A stretch of DNA of 64,000 bases from Nitrospira sp. (GTDB lineage Bacteria; Nitrospirota; Nitrospiria; Nitrospirales; Nitrospiraceae). Location of the stretch: positions 62,001-126,000 of the forward strand of contig JAFEBH010000025.1 in NCBI GenBank assembly GCA_018242765.1. The letters are read 5' to 3'. Below, piece after piece: positions 43,857-53,223 of this stretch; position 1 is the stretch's first letter, and each line of letters starts with the position of its first letter. The notes beneath the pieces were generated by a model, which saw only the letters and a list, made by a program, of their open reading frames with translations, was not told the DNA's origin and made no database searches. Position numbers and translations under genes: made by a program.

Positions 43857-44813
43857 ATGGATCGACCGGCACTCTACATCACGCGTCTCCTCCCTCCACC
43901 GGTGCTCGAGGCGATTCCGCAGCAGTACCGATTGCTCACCATCCCTTCGGATGATCCACCGACCGTCACGGAACTTCGGCAAGGATTTGCGGAAGCTGAC
44001 GCCGTCATCTGCACACTGAGCGATCGCATCGACGCATCGCTCTTGTCCCACGCAACTCGACTGAAGATCATCGCCAACTATGCCGTGGGGTATAACAACA
44101 TTGATGTGGTGGCCGTCGCACAGCGGGGCATCGTTGTCAGCAATACACCGGATGTATTGACGGAAGCGACGGCCGACCTGACCTGGGCCCTTCTTCTCGC
44201 CGTGGCGCGACGAGTGGCAGAAGGAGATCGCTGGGTTCGAACAGGCACGTGGCCGGGCTGGAGACCGACACAGATGCTCGGAGGTGAGGTCTCAGGCAAG
44301 ACACTCGGGATCATCGGGATGGGACGCATCGGACAGGCCGTGGCTCGACGCGCGGTGGGATTTGGCATGCCCGTCATCTATGCTGGACGCCATGCCGTCG
44401 TGTCCCCACCCGGCGCCGCATGGACACAGCGATCTCTTCCCGAGGTGCTTTCAGAGTCCGACTTCCTCTCACTCCACGTCCCGCTCACTGATGCGACATA
44501 CCATCTCATCGGCCGACAGCAATTGACCGCCATGAAACCGACTTCGTTCCTTCTTAATACTTCAAGAGGCCCGGTCATCGACGAAACCGCATTGGTCGCG
44601 GCACTCGAAGCCCGAACTATCGCAGGCGCTGGGCTGGACGTCTACGAGCAGGAACCGGTGGTCTCATCGAGGTTATTGACTCTTCCGAATGTGGTCCTGC
44701 TTCCACACCTGGGATCCGCCACCCTGGAGACTCGCGTTCGGATGGGACTGGTGTGCGTGAAAAATGTTGCTGCCGTCTTGGATGGGAGAACGGCGCCGAA
44801 TCAAGTGCGCTAA
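43857..44813 (+). CDS. D-2-hydroxyacid dehydrogenase (glyoxylate/hydroxypyruvate reductase type)
   Basis: A 318-residue NAD(P)-dependent enzyme. The Rossmann motif is GKTLGIIGMGRIGQAVAR, and the catalytic Arg, Glu and His are in NTSRGPVIDE, YEQEPV and LLPHLGSAT. The split catalytic domain begins MDRPALYITRLLPPP. Closest to glycerate dehydrogenase / GyaR in layout. Members reduce glyoxylate or hydroxypyruvate. It is read divergently from the FAD/Fe-S oxidase, so the pair could oxidise and reduce the same 2-hydroxyacid. Confidence 0.92.
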   Translation: MDRPALYITRLLPPPVLEAIPQQYRLLTIPSDDPPTVTELRQGFAEADAVICTLSDRIDASLLSHATRLKIIANYAVGYNNIDVVAVAQRGIVVSNTPDVLTEATADLTWALLLAVARRVAEGDRWVRTGTWPGWRPTQMLGGEVSGKTLGIIGMGRIGQAVARRAVGFGMPVIYAGRHAVVSPPGAAWTQRSLPEVLSESDFLSLHVPLTDATYHLIGRQQLTAMKPTSFLLNTSRGPVIDETALVAALEARTIAGAGLDVYEQEPVVSSRLLTLPNVVLLPHLGSATLETRVRMGLVCVKNVAAVLDGRTAPNQVR

Positions 44814-44839
44814 GAAGAGGAGAACCACCACAAGAGTGG

Positions 44840-46855
44840 TTACGAAGCGTAGCGAAAACCGATATCCCCCCCTTGTTGTTTTCCCTTGAGTGCTGCCAAG
44901 CGCTGTGGAACATCGTGAAACGACGGAATCGCTTGAAAGGCACGCGCCGCCTTCTCCCACTGTTCTTGAGCTTCATAGAGAAGTCCCAACTGATACCGAA
45001 TGGCTTGCCCTTTTGCTCCTTGACAGCGAGGATCGGCTAAGACGGCTTCGAGTCCCACAATCGCCTTGCTGAGCTGTTGTTCGTCCTTCAGGCAAATGGC
45101 TGTCATCAAGGCCGAATCGAGATAGAAGGGATCACTGCCCATGGAGATACGGAATGCGCTCTGAGCTTCGTCGTACAACCCCATATTCTTATAGGCCACT
45201 CCCAATGCATAGTACGTCTCGTAGTCTGGCGGTGGCTCAGCTGGTTCCTTCGCCATGCCCTGCTGCATGGTGGCGGGAATGGCCGAAGTCCGTGCGCTAC
45301 TTGACGATCGATCACTCGCAGACAGAGGCAAAGGGGGGACCGATAGCTGTGTCTCCTGGACCATCACGGGGGGAGCGACAATCGGAGCAGAGAAGGTCTG
45401 TTCTTCCTGCGGATCTGTATCCATGCCTGGTGCCGCACTGAGTACCGATGACTCGTCGTCCCTTGTAAAGATGTTGGCAGAACTCGAGACGGCATCCGGT
45501 TCAGCCCCTACGATCACAACCTCCTGTGTTTCTTGCTCTACCGGCTCTCTCTTTACGACAGCTGCTTGCTGATCGATAGACGCCTCTTCGATCCGAACGT
45601 CTTCCTGTTCCCCAGGAGTTGTTCCCGTGGCCCCCTTCTTCACTCGTTCGGCCAATCGATTCACGAAGTCGGCATCGGTCGACAGGGTTTTCACCTTCTC
45701 AAAGAGTTCCTCGTGGAGGCTTTCCATCCCGGGCTCTGGATGAGCTAAGAGGACTTCGACCGCCTTGGCGTATTGAAAGGCAGCCTCTGCGTGGTTGCCT
45801 TTTTCTTCGTACAGTTCGCCATTCAGTTCCAACAACGGGACGGAGTTCGGCTCTACGACCAACACTTCCTGAATCAGTGATTCCGCAAGATCCAGATCGC
45901 GGGCCCGCAACGCCGCGCCGGCCAAAAAGCGATATTCTCCGACCGCGACTTGTACATCTCCCCGTTGTAGATGCAACCGAGCCAGGAGTTGGCAGACTTG
46001 CGGGTTGCCAGGTTCTCGCGTCAACAGCTGGTTCAGAATGGCTTCTGCGCCGTTGTACTGCTTTTCCGTAATGCGCCGAACCGCTTCGGCCAGTAGATCA
46101 ACCGGCTCCGTGGGTTTCTGAGTCGGTGTGAATTTCAGGGTGGATGCAGAAGCGGTCGGTTTGACGGTTTTGGCTGATCCGTTTCCGCCCTGCTTGAGGC
46201 TTTCGACAAATTGCGCTGCTTCGCTGTTCTGTGGATCAATTTTCAGGACGGCCAGATAAGCATCCTTCGCCTCATCATATCGTCCTTGCGCTGACTTTTC
46301 TCGACCCAACTGGAGATAGACCTTCGTCGCTTCATCCTGCTGATTCTCCTGAACACACAGTTCGGCGACGCGTTGCTGCGCGTTGAGGTTCGATGGGTCG
46401 TGCGTGATGATCTTTTTGTAAACTTCGAGGGCGTCCTTCCCACGGCGCTCTTTGAGGTAATACTTCCCGAGGGTGAGATAATCCTGCACGGCACTGCTGG
46501 TGAGGCCTCGTTCTACATTCAAATCCCCAAGATGACGGTAGACCTCATAGCGCGTCGGATCACACTTGAGCACCTTCTTGAATGCCGCGATGGCCTTGAG
46601 AGTTGCTCCTTCCGCACGAAAGGCAGAAGCCGCCTGCAGATAGGCTGCCGCTGCATCGGCCGGCACATTCCGCTTTAAGTGCAAATCACCGATCGTATTG
46701 TGGATACTGCCGTCGGACGGATTGTCGTTAGCGAGTTTTTTCCACTCCGCGATCGCAGCCTCATACTGCCCTCGAGACGACAGCAGCTGAGCCTGTTGAA
46801 GGATACGGCCTCGATCCGGTGGCACAAACATGCCCTCCATATACGGAACAGCCAA
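44840..46855 (-). CDS. TPR repeat protein
   Basis: A 671-residue protein with at least nine tetratricopeptide repeats. Clear units include AQLLSSRGQYEAAIAEWKKL, IGDLHLKRNVPADAAAAYLQ, YRHLGDLNVERGLTSSAVQD and a C-terminal YALGVAYKNMGLYDEAQSAF. Residues from about 420 to 570 are a low-complexity, acidic and Ser/Pro-rich spacer separating the C-terminal TPRs. No signal peptide or catalytic domain is seen. The closing segment (WEKAARAFQAIPSFHDVPQR) is typical of large bacterial TPR scaffolds near motility or secretion genes. It stands alone, tail-to-tail with the hydroxyacid dehydrogenase. Confidence 0.85.
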   Translation of the reverse strand: MAVPYMEGMFVPPDRGRILQQAQLLSSRGQYEAAIAEWKKLANDNPSDGSIHNTIGDLHLKRNVPADAAAAYLQAASAFRAEGATLKAIAAFKKVLKCDPTRYEVYRHLGDLNVERGLTSSAVQDYLTLGKYYLKERRGKDALEVYKKIITHDPSNLNAQQRVAELCVQENQQDEATKVYLQLGREKSAQGRYDEAKDAYLAVLKIDPQNSEAAQFVESLKQGGNGSAKTVKPTASASTLKFTPTQKPTEPVDLLAEAVRRITEKQYNGAEAILNQLLTREPGNPQVCQLLARLHLQRGDVQVAVGEYRFLAGAALRARDLDLAESLIQEVLVVEPNSVPLLELNGELYEEKGNHAEAAFQYAKAVEVLLAHPEPGMESLHEELFEKVKTLSTDADFVNRLAERVKKGATGTTPGEQEDVRIEEASIDQQAAVVKREPVEQETQEVVIVGAEPDAVSSSANIFTRDDESSVLSAAPGMDTDPQEEQTFSAPIVAPPVMVQETQLSVPPLPLSASDRSSSSARTSAIPATMQQGMAKEPAEPPPDYETYYALGVAYKNMGLYDEAQSAFRISMGSDPFYLDSALMTAICLKDEQQLSKAIVGLEAVLADPRCQGAKGQAIRYQLGLLYEAQEQWEKAARAFQAIPSFHDVPQRLAALKGKQQGGDIGFRYAS

Positions 46856-46993
46856 ACGCTAACAGCCCCAATGGGTTTTGTCTAGAAATTGAGGGAATTA
46901 GACAGGAATCTTGCTGTGGCAGAAGAGACGACTCCCCTTGTCTATGACCAGGAGAGCCAGTCCTTCTGCCCAACAAGGCGCACGAAGAAATGA

Positions 46994-47212
46994 CTACGAA
47001 GCAGCAATGGCTGCCTTCAGCACATTGGCCGCTTGTGGGCCCTTGGCTCCTTGCACGATATCAAATTCAACGTTTTCACCCTCTTTGAGTGTCTTGAATC
47101 CATCTCCTTGTAATGCAGAGTAGTGAACGAACACATCGTCCCCATTATCCAACCGAATAAACCCAAACCCTTTTCGATCATTGAACCACTTTACCGTACC
47201 TTTTGTCTTCAC
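46994..47212 (-). CDS. Cold-shock protein, CspA family
   Basis: A 72-residue OB-fold protein with the start GTG at 47212 preceded by AAAGGAGGAG. RNP1 is KGFGFI and RNP2 VFVHY, with the GTVKWFN start of the family (MKTKGTVKWFN). C-terminal strand: GPQAANVLKAA. CspA-like proteins bind RNA and act as chaperones. A long leader separates it from the divergent lptF, as is common for csp genes. Confidence 0.95.
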   Translation of the reverse strand: MKTKGTVKWFNDRKGFGFIRLDNGDDVFVHYSALQGDGFKTLKEGENVEFDIVQGAKGPQAANVLKAAIAAS

Positions 47213-47514
47213 GGACTCCTCCTTTTGTCAACAACGACGAATAGTTACGTAGCGCCTCCACCCATATTTTGCTCGATGAGAGCTGAAGAAGTAGGACGAA
47301 CATGCACTCGGCTGGGAGATAGGGACGGGCACCTGAAGGAGTGATGAATCGCTCACAGAACCCATACATCTCTAGTAGGATCAAATTCGCGCTGCATGTA
47401 ACATAGGGCGTATGCTCTGTCAAGAAAATCTTTCCTGACAAGATTTTCTCCTGTGTTTACAAGGGAGATAGACTCTCCTATAGTGTCTTCAATTTCTCCG
47501 TCTTTAGAAACTCT
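47213..47514. other. Divergent leader region with a hairpin
   Basis: This stretch lies between cspA-like (minus) and lptF (plus). An AT-rich hairpin, AGAAAATCTT-tcctgac-AAGATTTTCT (47423-47449), is present about 210 bases upstream of the csp start. It may be part of a csp leader or an operator; no gene is supported. Confidence 0.5.
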
Positions 47515-48606
47515 GTGATCTTACGCACGCTACTTGATCGTTACATCTTCACCGAGCTTCTTTCTCCGTTCGGGCTCAGCCTCGGCGCCCTTTGTTTTGT
47601 CATGCTGACCAGAGAACTCTTGCGTCTCGTCGAGCTCTTGGTTTCCAAAGGAGTCGGGATCTGGGCCGTACTCAAAGTGATTGCCATGCTGCTTCCCTCC
47701 GGACTCGTCCTCACACTTCCCATTGCTGGGCTCATCGCCTCGGTGACCGCCTTTGGCCGGTTGTCCTTCGATAAAGAACTGATTGCCATGCGAGCGGCCG
47801 GCCTCAGCCTCGTGCGTTTGTCGCAACCCGTGGTCTTGTTTTCTGTCTGCGTCTTTACCTTGACGTTGATCTTGTCTCAGTGGGGACAGCCCTGGAGTTC
47901 ACTCAATCTCAAGAAGGTGGCGCTCAATCTGTTGAAAGATCAACTCGCGCTGGCCCTCGAACGCGGGACCTTCAACGAACCGATCCCCAATATGATGATC
48001 TATGTTCCAGAAGGTGAACAGGGACGCCCGGCGCCCGGCATCTTCATCTCGGATGAACGTCTCCCCAATGAGCCACGTGTCATTGTGGCGGAACACTATC
48101 GTATCTTTATGGATGCTGAACATGACCACGTCGCACTGCAATTGGAGAACGGCATGATTCATAGCCGTCCGCCTCAGATCGATCAGTCTCAACAGATTGC
48201 CTTTTCCAGCTACGACATCAAGATCAATCTGAACCTCAGCAGTTACGCGGCGACTGAGGAACGCCCCTCGTACGACCAAATCATGGCACGCCTCGCTGAA
48301 ACCGACGGCAAAGATGCCGGCGCACTCCGGCGCATGATGGAATACTATCGAGACTTGGCCTTCCCCACGGCCTCCTTTGTCTTTTGCCTCCTTGGCGTCC
48401 CGGTTGGGATCGTGTCGAAACGATCCGGTCGTATCGGTGGCTTCGCTGTCGGTGTCGGTATCATCATCGCATTCTACATCCTGAACGTTGGATGCGATTT
48501 TCTGGTGACAGCCCTCATCCTTCATCCGTTCTGGGGGGCGTGGCTGCCCAACGTGATCTTTATGATTGTCACCCTCATGATGTTCTACCGGGTAAGCAGG
48601 CAGTAG
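47515..48606 (+). CDS. lptF: LPS export permease LptF-like (YjgP/YjgQ family)
   Basis: A 363-residue permease with six membrane helices and a large periplasmic jellyroll between helices 3 and 4. Start-typical segment: ILRTLLDRYIFTELLSPFGL; family motif LLPSGLVLTLPIAGLIASVTAFGRLS; closing helices with FCLLGVPVGIVSKRSGRIGG. LptF and LptG with LptB form the ABC exporter that lifts LPS to the Lpt bridge. The GTG at 47515 is the start. lptG begins 4 bases after its stop, a clear operon. Confidence 0.9.
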   Translation: MILRTLLDRYIFTELLSPFGLSLGALCFVMLTRELLRLVELLVSKGVGIWAVLKVIAMLLPSGLVLTLPIAGLIASVTAFGRLSFDKELIAMRAAGLSLVRLSQPVVLFSVCVFTLTLILSQWGQPWSSLNLKKVALNLLKDQLALALERGTFNEPIPNMMIYVPEGEQGRPAPGIFISDERLPNEPRVIVAEHYRIFMDAEHDHVALQLENGMIHSRPPQIDQSQQIAFSSYDIKINLNLSSYAATEERPSYDQIMARLAETDGKDAGALRRMMEYYRDLAFPTASFVFCLLGVPVGIVSKRSGRIGGFAVGVGIIIAFYILNVGCDFLVTALILHPFWGAWLPNVIFMIVTLMMFYRVSRQ

Positions 48607-48610
48607 CACG

Positions 48611-49702
48611 ATGACGATTCTGTTCCGGTATATCCTGCGCGAGTATGCGAAAATTTTCGGTATGTGTTTTTCTGGTTTGGTGACGATCTATGTGGTCATC
48701 GATTTTTTTGAGAAAGTCCGCCGATTTCTTCGCTATGAATCCGGCATCCTGCCGATTCTGTTGTACTTCACACTGAAGATTCCCTCGATTTCTTTCCAGG
48801 TCGCCCCTTTTGCCGTGCTCGTCGCCACCCTGCTGACGCTTGGTCTGCTCTCCCGCAGCAATGAAATCACGGCTATGCGAAGCTGTGGAGTGAGCCTGCT
48901 TTGGATGTCTTCCCCTTTTCTCCTCTTCGCCGGCAGCATGTCAGTGGTCCTTCTCAGTTTCAGCTCAACGATTATCCCGCTCGCCTCCGAAAAGGCCGAA
49001 GAGGTTCGTGCCATCCAGATCGAACAGAAACCGGCACCCGTCACCATTAAAGCCGTTCAACCATGGGCTCGCATCAGTACCAACAGCCTCATGAAGGTAG
49101 CGGAAATCGATGCCGCGGGCAAAACCTTGCGCGGGATACGCATTTTTTACTTTCGCCCGCCCTTCCAGCTCGACCGAATTACAGAGGCTGAGGAAGCTCG
49201 CTATGCGACTGACGGTTGGGTGCTTCGGAATGGGCATCACCGCCAATTTCACTCGAGCGAGAATGTCGAGCTTGCTCGGTTCTCGGAACAGCCCATCAAT
49301 ATTCCGTTGATTCCCGACGATTTCACGAGTTCACTCGTAGGAAACTCAGAAACGATGACCTTCCGGGACATTCACAACTACCTAGAACGGTTTCGCCATG
49401 AAGGATTCACCTTTTCCCGGTTGCTCACAGACTACCACGATCGTATGGCGCTGCCCTTGGTCACAGTCGTGATGGTCCTCATCGGCATTGCGCTGAGTCT
49501 GCGGCGAAGCGGTGTCCGTGGCGGGAATATGACGGTGGGAATCGGACAAGCCTTCATTGTGGGATTTTGCTATTGGACCACGCATTCCGTTGCCATTGCG
49601 CTAGGACGAGGAGGAGCTCTGGCACCCATCGTAGCCGGCTGGATGGCGAATGCCCTGTTCCTGAGCTTCGGTCTGTATTTGTTGCTAAAAGTTCGCCATT
49701 AG
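48611..49702 (+). CDS. lptG: LPS export permease LptG-like (YjgP/YjgQ family)
   Basis: A second 363-residue YjgP/YjgQ permease, the LptG partner. Start TILFRYILREYAKIFGMCF; family motif FQVAPFAVLVATLLTLGLLSR; tail helices with LIGIALSLRRSGVRGGN and GWMANALFL. It has the same topology as LptF: three helices, a periplasmic domain, three helices. It is separated from lptF by 4 bases. A fabF gene follows 78 bases later on the same strand, so membrane-lipid functions continue downstream. Confidence 0.9.
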   Translation: MTILFRYILREYAKIFGMCFSGLVTIYVVIDFFEKVRRFLRYESGILPILLYFTLKIPSISFQVAPFAVLVATLLTLGLLSRSNEITAMRSCGVSLLWMSSPFLLFAGSMSVVLLSFSSTIIPLASEKAEEVRAIQIEQKPAPVTIKAVQPWARISTNSLMKVAEIDAAGKTLRGIRIFYFRPPFQLDRITEAEEARYATDGWVLRNGHHRQFHSSENVELARFSEQPINIPLIPDDFTSSLVGNSETMTFRDIHNYLERFRHEGFTFSRLLTDYHDRMALPLVTVVMVLIGIALSLRRSGVRGGNMTVGIGQAFIVGFCYWTTHSVAIALGRGGALAPIVAGWMANALFLSFGLYLLLKVRH

Positions 49703-49780
49703 ACATCCGTTTCTTAGTTGACTGTCCACCGGTCTTCCGGTAAGAAAGGCGCCGTGGCGCCACCATAAGGAGGAAGAAGC

Positions 49781-51037
49781 ATGGCCTCACGTGTTGTGAT
49801 CACAGGTCTTGGGGTGATATCTCCGATCGGAATTGGCGTCAGCGAATTCTGGAAGTCGGCTCTGACTGGTCGATCGGGAGTGACCGCCATTCCGTCCTTA
49901 GGGTGGGTCCCCATGTCGGACTACCGTTCTCGGGTCGCCGGCCAGGTCCATAATTTCTCACCGGAGCAATACCTGACCACCACCCAAGCCAGTCGTGTCG
50001 ATCGTTATGCGCAGTTTGCGTTAGTCGCAGCCAAGGAAGCAGTGGCCGACGCCGACCTCAATATGGCGAAGGAACGCCCTCACCGCGTTGGCGTCATCGT
50101 CGGAGCGGGTATGGGCGGGATGGTCATGGGCGAGCGTGAGATTACGCAGCTCTTTAAAACCCAACGCCCCCATCGCGTGCATCCCAATTTTATTCCCACC
50201 ATTACCCTCAATTCCGCCTCAGGGATTGTCGCCATGGCGCATGGCGCAAAAGGCCCTAACCTCACGATCTCGACGGCCTGCTCGTCCAGTGCTCATGCTC
50301 TCGGCCAAGCACTCCACTGCATCCGCACCGGTCAGGCCGATGTCGTCATTGCCGCTGGTGCCGATGCCAGTATTACCCCGCTGGTCTTTGCGGGATTCTG
50401 CTCGCTGCGCGCGCTGTCCAGTGAATTCAACGATGCCCCTGAACGCGCGTCACGACCTTTCGACCGACGTCGAGACGGCTTCGTCATGGGTGAAGGAGCA
50501 GCCGCATTAATCGTGGAATCCTTGGCGCATGCCAAGAAACGGAAGGCCAGAATCTATGCCGAGATCGTTGGATATGCGGCAACGAGTGAAGCCTACCATA
50601 TGGTGATTCCTCAGGAGGATGGGCAGGAGATCAGCATGACGATGAAGATCGGGCTGGAATCAGCCGGGATCGGCTCCGATCAGGTCGACTACATCAATGC
50701 CCATGCGACATCAACGACGATCGGAGATGCCGTTGAGACAAAGGCCATCCGAAACCTGTTCAAGAGTCGTGCAGATAAGATCGCCATCAATGCCACAAAA
50801 TCGCTCGTCGGCCATACCCTCGGCGCAGCCGGCGCCATCGGAGCCGTAGCCACAACGCTCGCAATCCATACCGGGCAGATTCACCCGACAGCCAACTATG
50901 AGGACCCTGACCCGGACTGTGAGCTGGACGGCATTCGCCGCACCATTCAAGAACGAAAGATTCGGTATGCCCTCCTCAATGCGTTCGGTTTCGGCAGCAA
51001 CAATGCCACCGTGGTCTTTAAGAAGTTTGTGGCGTGA
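49781..51037 (+). CDS. fabF: Beta-ketoacyl-ACP synthase II (FabF)
   Basis: A 418-residue condensing enzyme. The active-site Cys is in STACSSSAHALG, the two His in NAHATSTTIGD and KSLVGHTLGAAG. AAGGAGGAAG precedes the ATG. FabF extends acyl-ACP chains with malonyl-ACP. Compared with typical FabF the elbow reads STACSSS instead of xTACATG, which can occur in branches devoted to other substrates. It is followed by an acyl carrier protein and lpxD, so this copy may feed lipid A or another envelope lipid. Confidence 0.93.
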   Translation: MASRVVITGLGVISPIGIGVSEFWKSALTGRSGVTAIPSLGWVPMSDYRSRVAGQVHNFSPEQYLTTTQASRVDRYAQFALVAAKEAVADADLNMAKERPHRVGVIVGAGMGGMVMGEREITQLFKTQRPHRVHPNFIPTITLNSASGIVAMAHGAKGPNLTISTACSSSAHALGQALHCIRTGQADVVIAAGADASITPLVFAGFCSLRALSSEFNDAPERASRPFDRRRDGFVMGEGAAALIVESLAHAKKRKARIYAEIVGYAATSEAYHMVIPQEDGQEISMTMKIGLESAGIGSDQVDYINAHATSTTIGDAVETKAIRNLFKSRADKIAINATKSLVGHTLGAAGAIGAVATTLAIHTGQIHPTANYEDPDPDCELDGIRRTIQERKIRYALLNAFGFGSNNATVVFKKFVA

Positions 51038-51119
51038 GTAATGATTGATTGATCGTGAGGCACCTCCTCGTAGGCGTCGCTGCGAAGGGCCTCATTCCAC
51101 TTGTGAAGGAGTATTCATA

Positions 51120-51590
51120 ATGACTGAACGGATCGACCCCGCGATCACTGAAAAAATCGTGCATGCCTTGGCTACTTACCTGAAGCGGGATCCCGCATCG
51201 ATCACGGAGAGCCACCACCTTCGAGATGATCTGGGACTCGACTCAGTCGCGGTTATTGAGTTGCTGTTCGAAATCGAAGAGCGATTCAAACTTCAAATTC
51301 CGGATCAGGATCTTCCTGGACTCAGTACCGTTGGATCAGTTGCCGCCTATGTCCAAAGACGGTTGGCTGAACCGCCATCCACTCCCCAATCGGAAGCACC
51401 AATACCAGCAGCAAAGCCCGCCAAAGCAGCTCCGAAGAAACCGGTCTCGAAAAAGACAAGTTCTACAAAAGCCACCTCGAAAAAACCGTCGTCGGCAAAA
51501 TCCGTCTCGGCGAAGCCCAAACCTCTCGCCGCGAAGAAACCCAAGGTGGCATTGAGCTCAAAGACGAAGAAGAAGGGGACAACACGATGA
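51120..51590 (+). CDS. Acyl carrier protein with lysine-rich C-terminal tail
   Basis: Residues 1-84 are an ordinary ACP: helices TEKIVHALATYLKRDPAS and EIEERFKLQI, with the phosphopantetheine Ser42 in GLDSVAV. From about residue 94 a tail of some 60 residues follows, built of Lys, Ala, Ser, Pro and Thr (19 Lys and no acidic residue), resembling histone H1 or HU tails (PAKAAPKKP, KKTSSTKATSKKP). ACPs are normally acidic and about 80 residues, so the tail is exceptional. The ATG at 51120 follows AAGGAG. The stop overlaps the lpxD start as ATGA, so the two are translationally coupled. Confidence 0.85.
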   Translation: MTERIDPAITEKIVHALATYLKRDPASITESHHLRDDLGLDSVAVIELLFEIEERFKLQIPDQDLPGLSTVGSVAAYVQRRLAEPPSTPQSEAPIPAAKPAKAAPKKPVSKKTSSTKATSKKPSSAKSVSAKPKPLAAKKPKVALSSKTKKKGTTR

Positions 51591-52678
51591 GTAGGCCTCA
51601 ACTCCCCATACCACTCACGCTCGCCCAAATCCATGAAGTCGTTGGAGGGACCGTTCACGGCGACCTCCAGACACAAGTCTCGGCGCTCACAAGTCTCAGC
51701 CAAGCGAACTCCTGCGCCTTGTCCTTCGTGACCAATGACAAGATGGCCAAAGCCGCGGCGAACGTGCAGGTTGCAGCTCTTCTGATCCATCGCCATCAAC
51801 CGGATCTCCCTATTCCTCAAATCGTGGTCGACAATCCCATGTTGGCATTTGCGCGGGTTGCACAGAAGTTTTTCGTGCAGACCCCGCCGCCCAGAGGCAT
51901 TGCCGAACAGGTCATGCAAGGAGCTGATGTACGAATAGGAGCTGACCCATCTATCTGGCCGTTTGTGACACTGGGCGACCGCGTGACGATTGGCAATCGC
52001 GTGACCCTCTATCCGGGGGTCTTTGTCGGGGCAGACTCAACGATTGGGGATGATTGTGTGCTCTTTCCCAATGTCGTGGTCCGCAAAGGTTGTTCTCTTG
52101 GCGCTCGTGTGATCGTCCACAGCGGCACAGTCATCGGAGCCGATGGGTTCGGCTATATCCAGCATCAAGGCCGACACCACAAGATTCCTCAACTCGGCGG
52201 CGTCGTCATTGAGGACGATGTAGAGTTAGGAGCGAATGTCACGATCGACCGTGCCACATTCGGCCATACTCTGGTGAAGCAGGGAACCAAAGTCGATAAT
52301 CTGGTTCAAATCGCCCACAACGTTACGGTAGGGGAGCACTGCATTCTTGTCGCACAAGTGGGAATCGCTGGGAGTACGACTATCGGCCGGCATGTCATGA
52401 TCGGCGGACAAGCAGGACTCGCCGATCATCTTACGATTGGTGATCAAGTGATGATCGCGGCCAAATCCGGCGTCAATCGCAGCATTGAATCAAACCAAGT
52501 CGTTGGTGGGATACCCGCGATGCCACGTGACAAGGCCTTAAGAATTCAGGGTGGGATCTCTCAGCTTCCAGAGACACGAGAGACCGTCCGTAACCTCGAA
52601 CAGCGGGTCGCGGCCCTGGAACGCCAAGTGCACACGGCATCGCGACGAACGTCTGGATCAAAGAAGCGTCGCACGTGA
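51587..52678 (+). CDS. lpxD: UDP-3-O-acylglucosamine N-acyltransferase (LpxD)
   Basis: A 363-residue acyltransferase. An N-terminal uridine-binding domain (residues 1-100) leads into a left-handed beta helix of hexapeptide repeats (GADSTIGDDCVLFPNVVV, GAHSGTVIGADGFGY-type). The catalytic His is in QIAHNV. The C-terminal helix carries LEQRVAALERQV. LpxD adds the N-linked 3-hydroxyacyl chain of lipid A from acyl-ACP. It is coupled to the tailed ACP gene by ATGA overlap, strongly suggesting that this ACP is its acyl donor. Confidence 0.94.
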   Translation: MSRPQLPIPLTLAQIHEVVGGTVHGDLQTQVSALTSLSQANSCALSFVTNDKMAKAAANVQVAALLIHRHQPDLPIPQIVVDNPMLAFARVAQKFFVQTPPPRGIAEQVMQGADVRIGADPSIWPFVTLGDRVTIGNRVTLYPGVFVGADSTIGDDCVLFPNVVVRKGCSLGARVIVHSGTVIGADGFGYIQHQGRHHKIPQLGGVVIEDDVELGANVTIDRATFGHTLVKQGTKVDNLVQIAHNVTVGEHCILVAQVGIAGSTTIGRHVMIGGQAGLADHLTIGDQVMIAAKSGVNRSIESNQVVGGIPAMPRDKALRIQGGISQLPETRETVRNLEQRVAALERQVHTASRRTSGSKKRRT

Positions 52679-52692
52679 CGATTCACCTCGCA

Positions 52693-53223
52693 TCACTTTG
52701 CGACGGTAATAACTCTCCGCCAAAGGAACATCTTGGCCCAATAGAACCCCGCCCATGGCATGAGCAGGGCGGGAATCATGTGCACGCGTCCGTATGAGAA
52801 AGCGGCAATCGCACTTCCTACAAGCAGCAAAATGCCCAAGCTATAGGCTAACGGAATCAGTTGGCGCCCTGCATGTTCAATCTCCGGTGCCGAGGACTGT
52901 TTCTTCAGTTTCCCCTTCTGTCTGTTCAAACCGTCTCGCATCCGTGCAGCTAAAACCTCGGGGAACTCTCGAAGAAGATACCGCTGGTACAGCGTTTGTG
53001 CCGCCCCCAAGCCTATGCCTGAAAGGAATAAGCCTGAACTCTGATAAAACGTATCCCACGTGTAACTCTCACTTCCGAGCAACTGGTAGCCCAACCCGCC
53101 AACGCTCCCGACTAAGCAAACCAGGCCGAGAAAGCCTGATGGAAACAGAATGTACGTCTTCACATACTCAAGCGCCTGTTGCGTCGTTTGCTGCGGATGG
53201 TGAACGGTAATAAGTTTTGGCAC
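52693..53223 (-). CDS. Membrane protein of unknown function
   Basis: About 176 residues with four hydrophobic helices in two pairs (YILFPSGFLGLVCLVGSVGG, FLSGIGLGAAQTLYQRYLL; LAYSLGILLLVGSAIAAFSY, MIPALLMPWAGFYWAKMFL). A cytoplasmic basic stretch (MRDGLNRQKGKLKKQ) lies between the pairs. I choose the GTG at 53223 because AAGGGGA lies 7 bases before it; an ATG at 53244 has no such site. No family is recognised. It is convergent with lpxD, 14 bases apart. Confidence 0.65.
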   Translation of the reverse strand: MPKLITVHHPQQTTQQALEYVKTYILFPSGFLGLVCLVGSVGGLGYQLLGSESYTWDTFYQSSGLFLSGIGLGAAQTLYQRYLLREFPEVLAARMRDGLNRQKGKLKKQSSAPEIEHAGRQLIPLAYSLGILLLVGSAIAAFSYGRVHMIPALLMPWAGFYWAKMFLWRRVITVAK

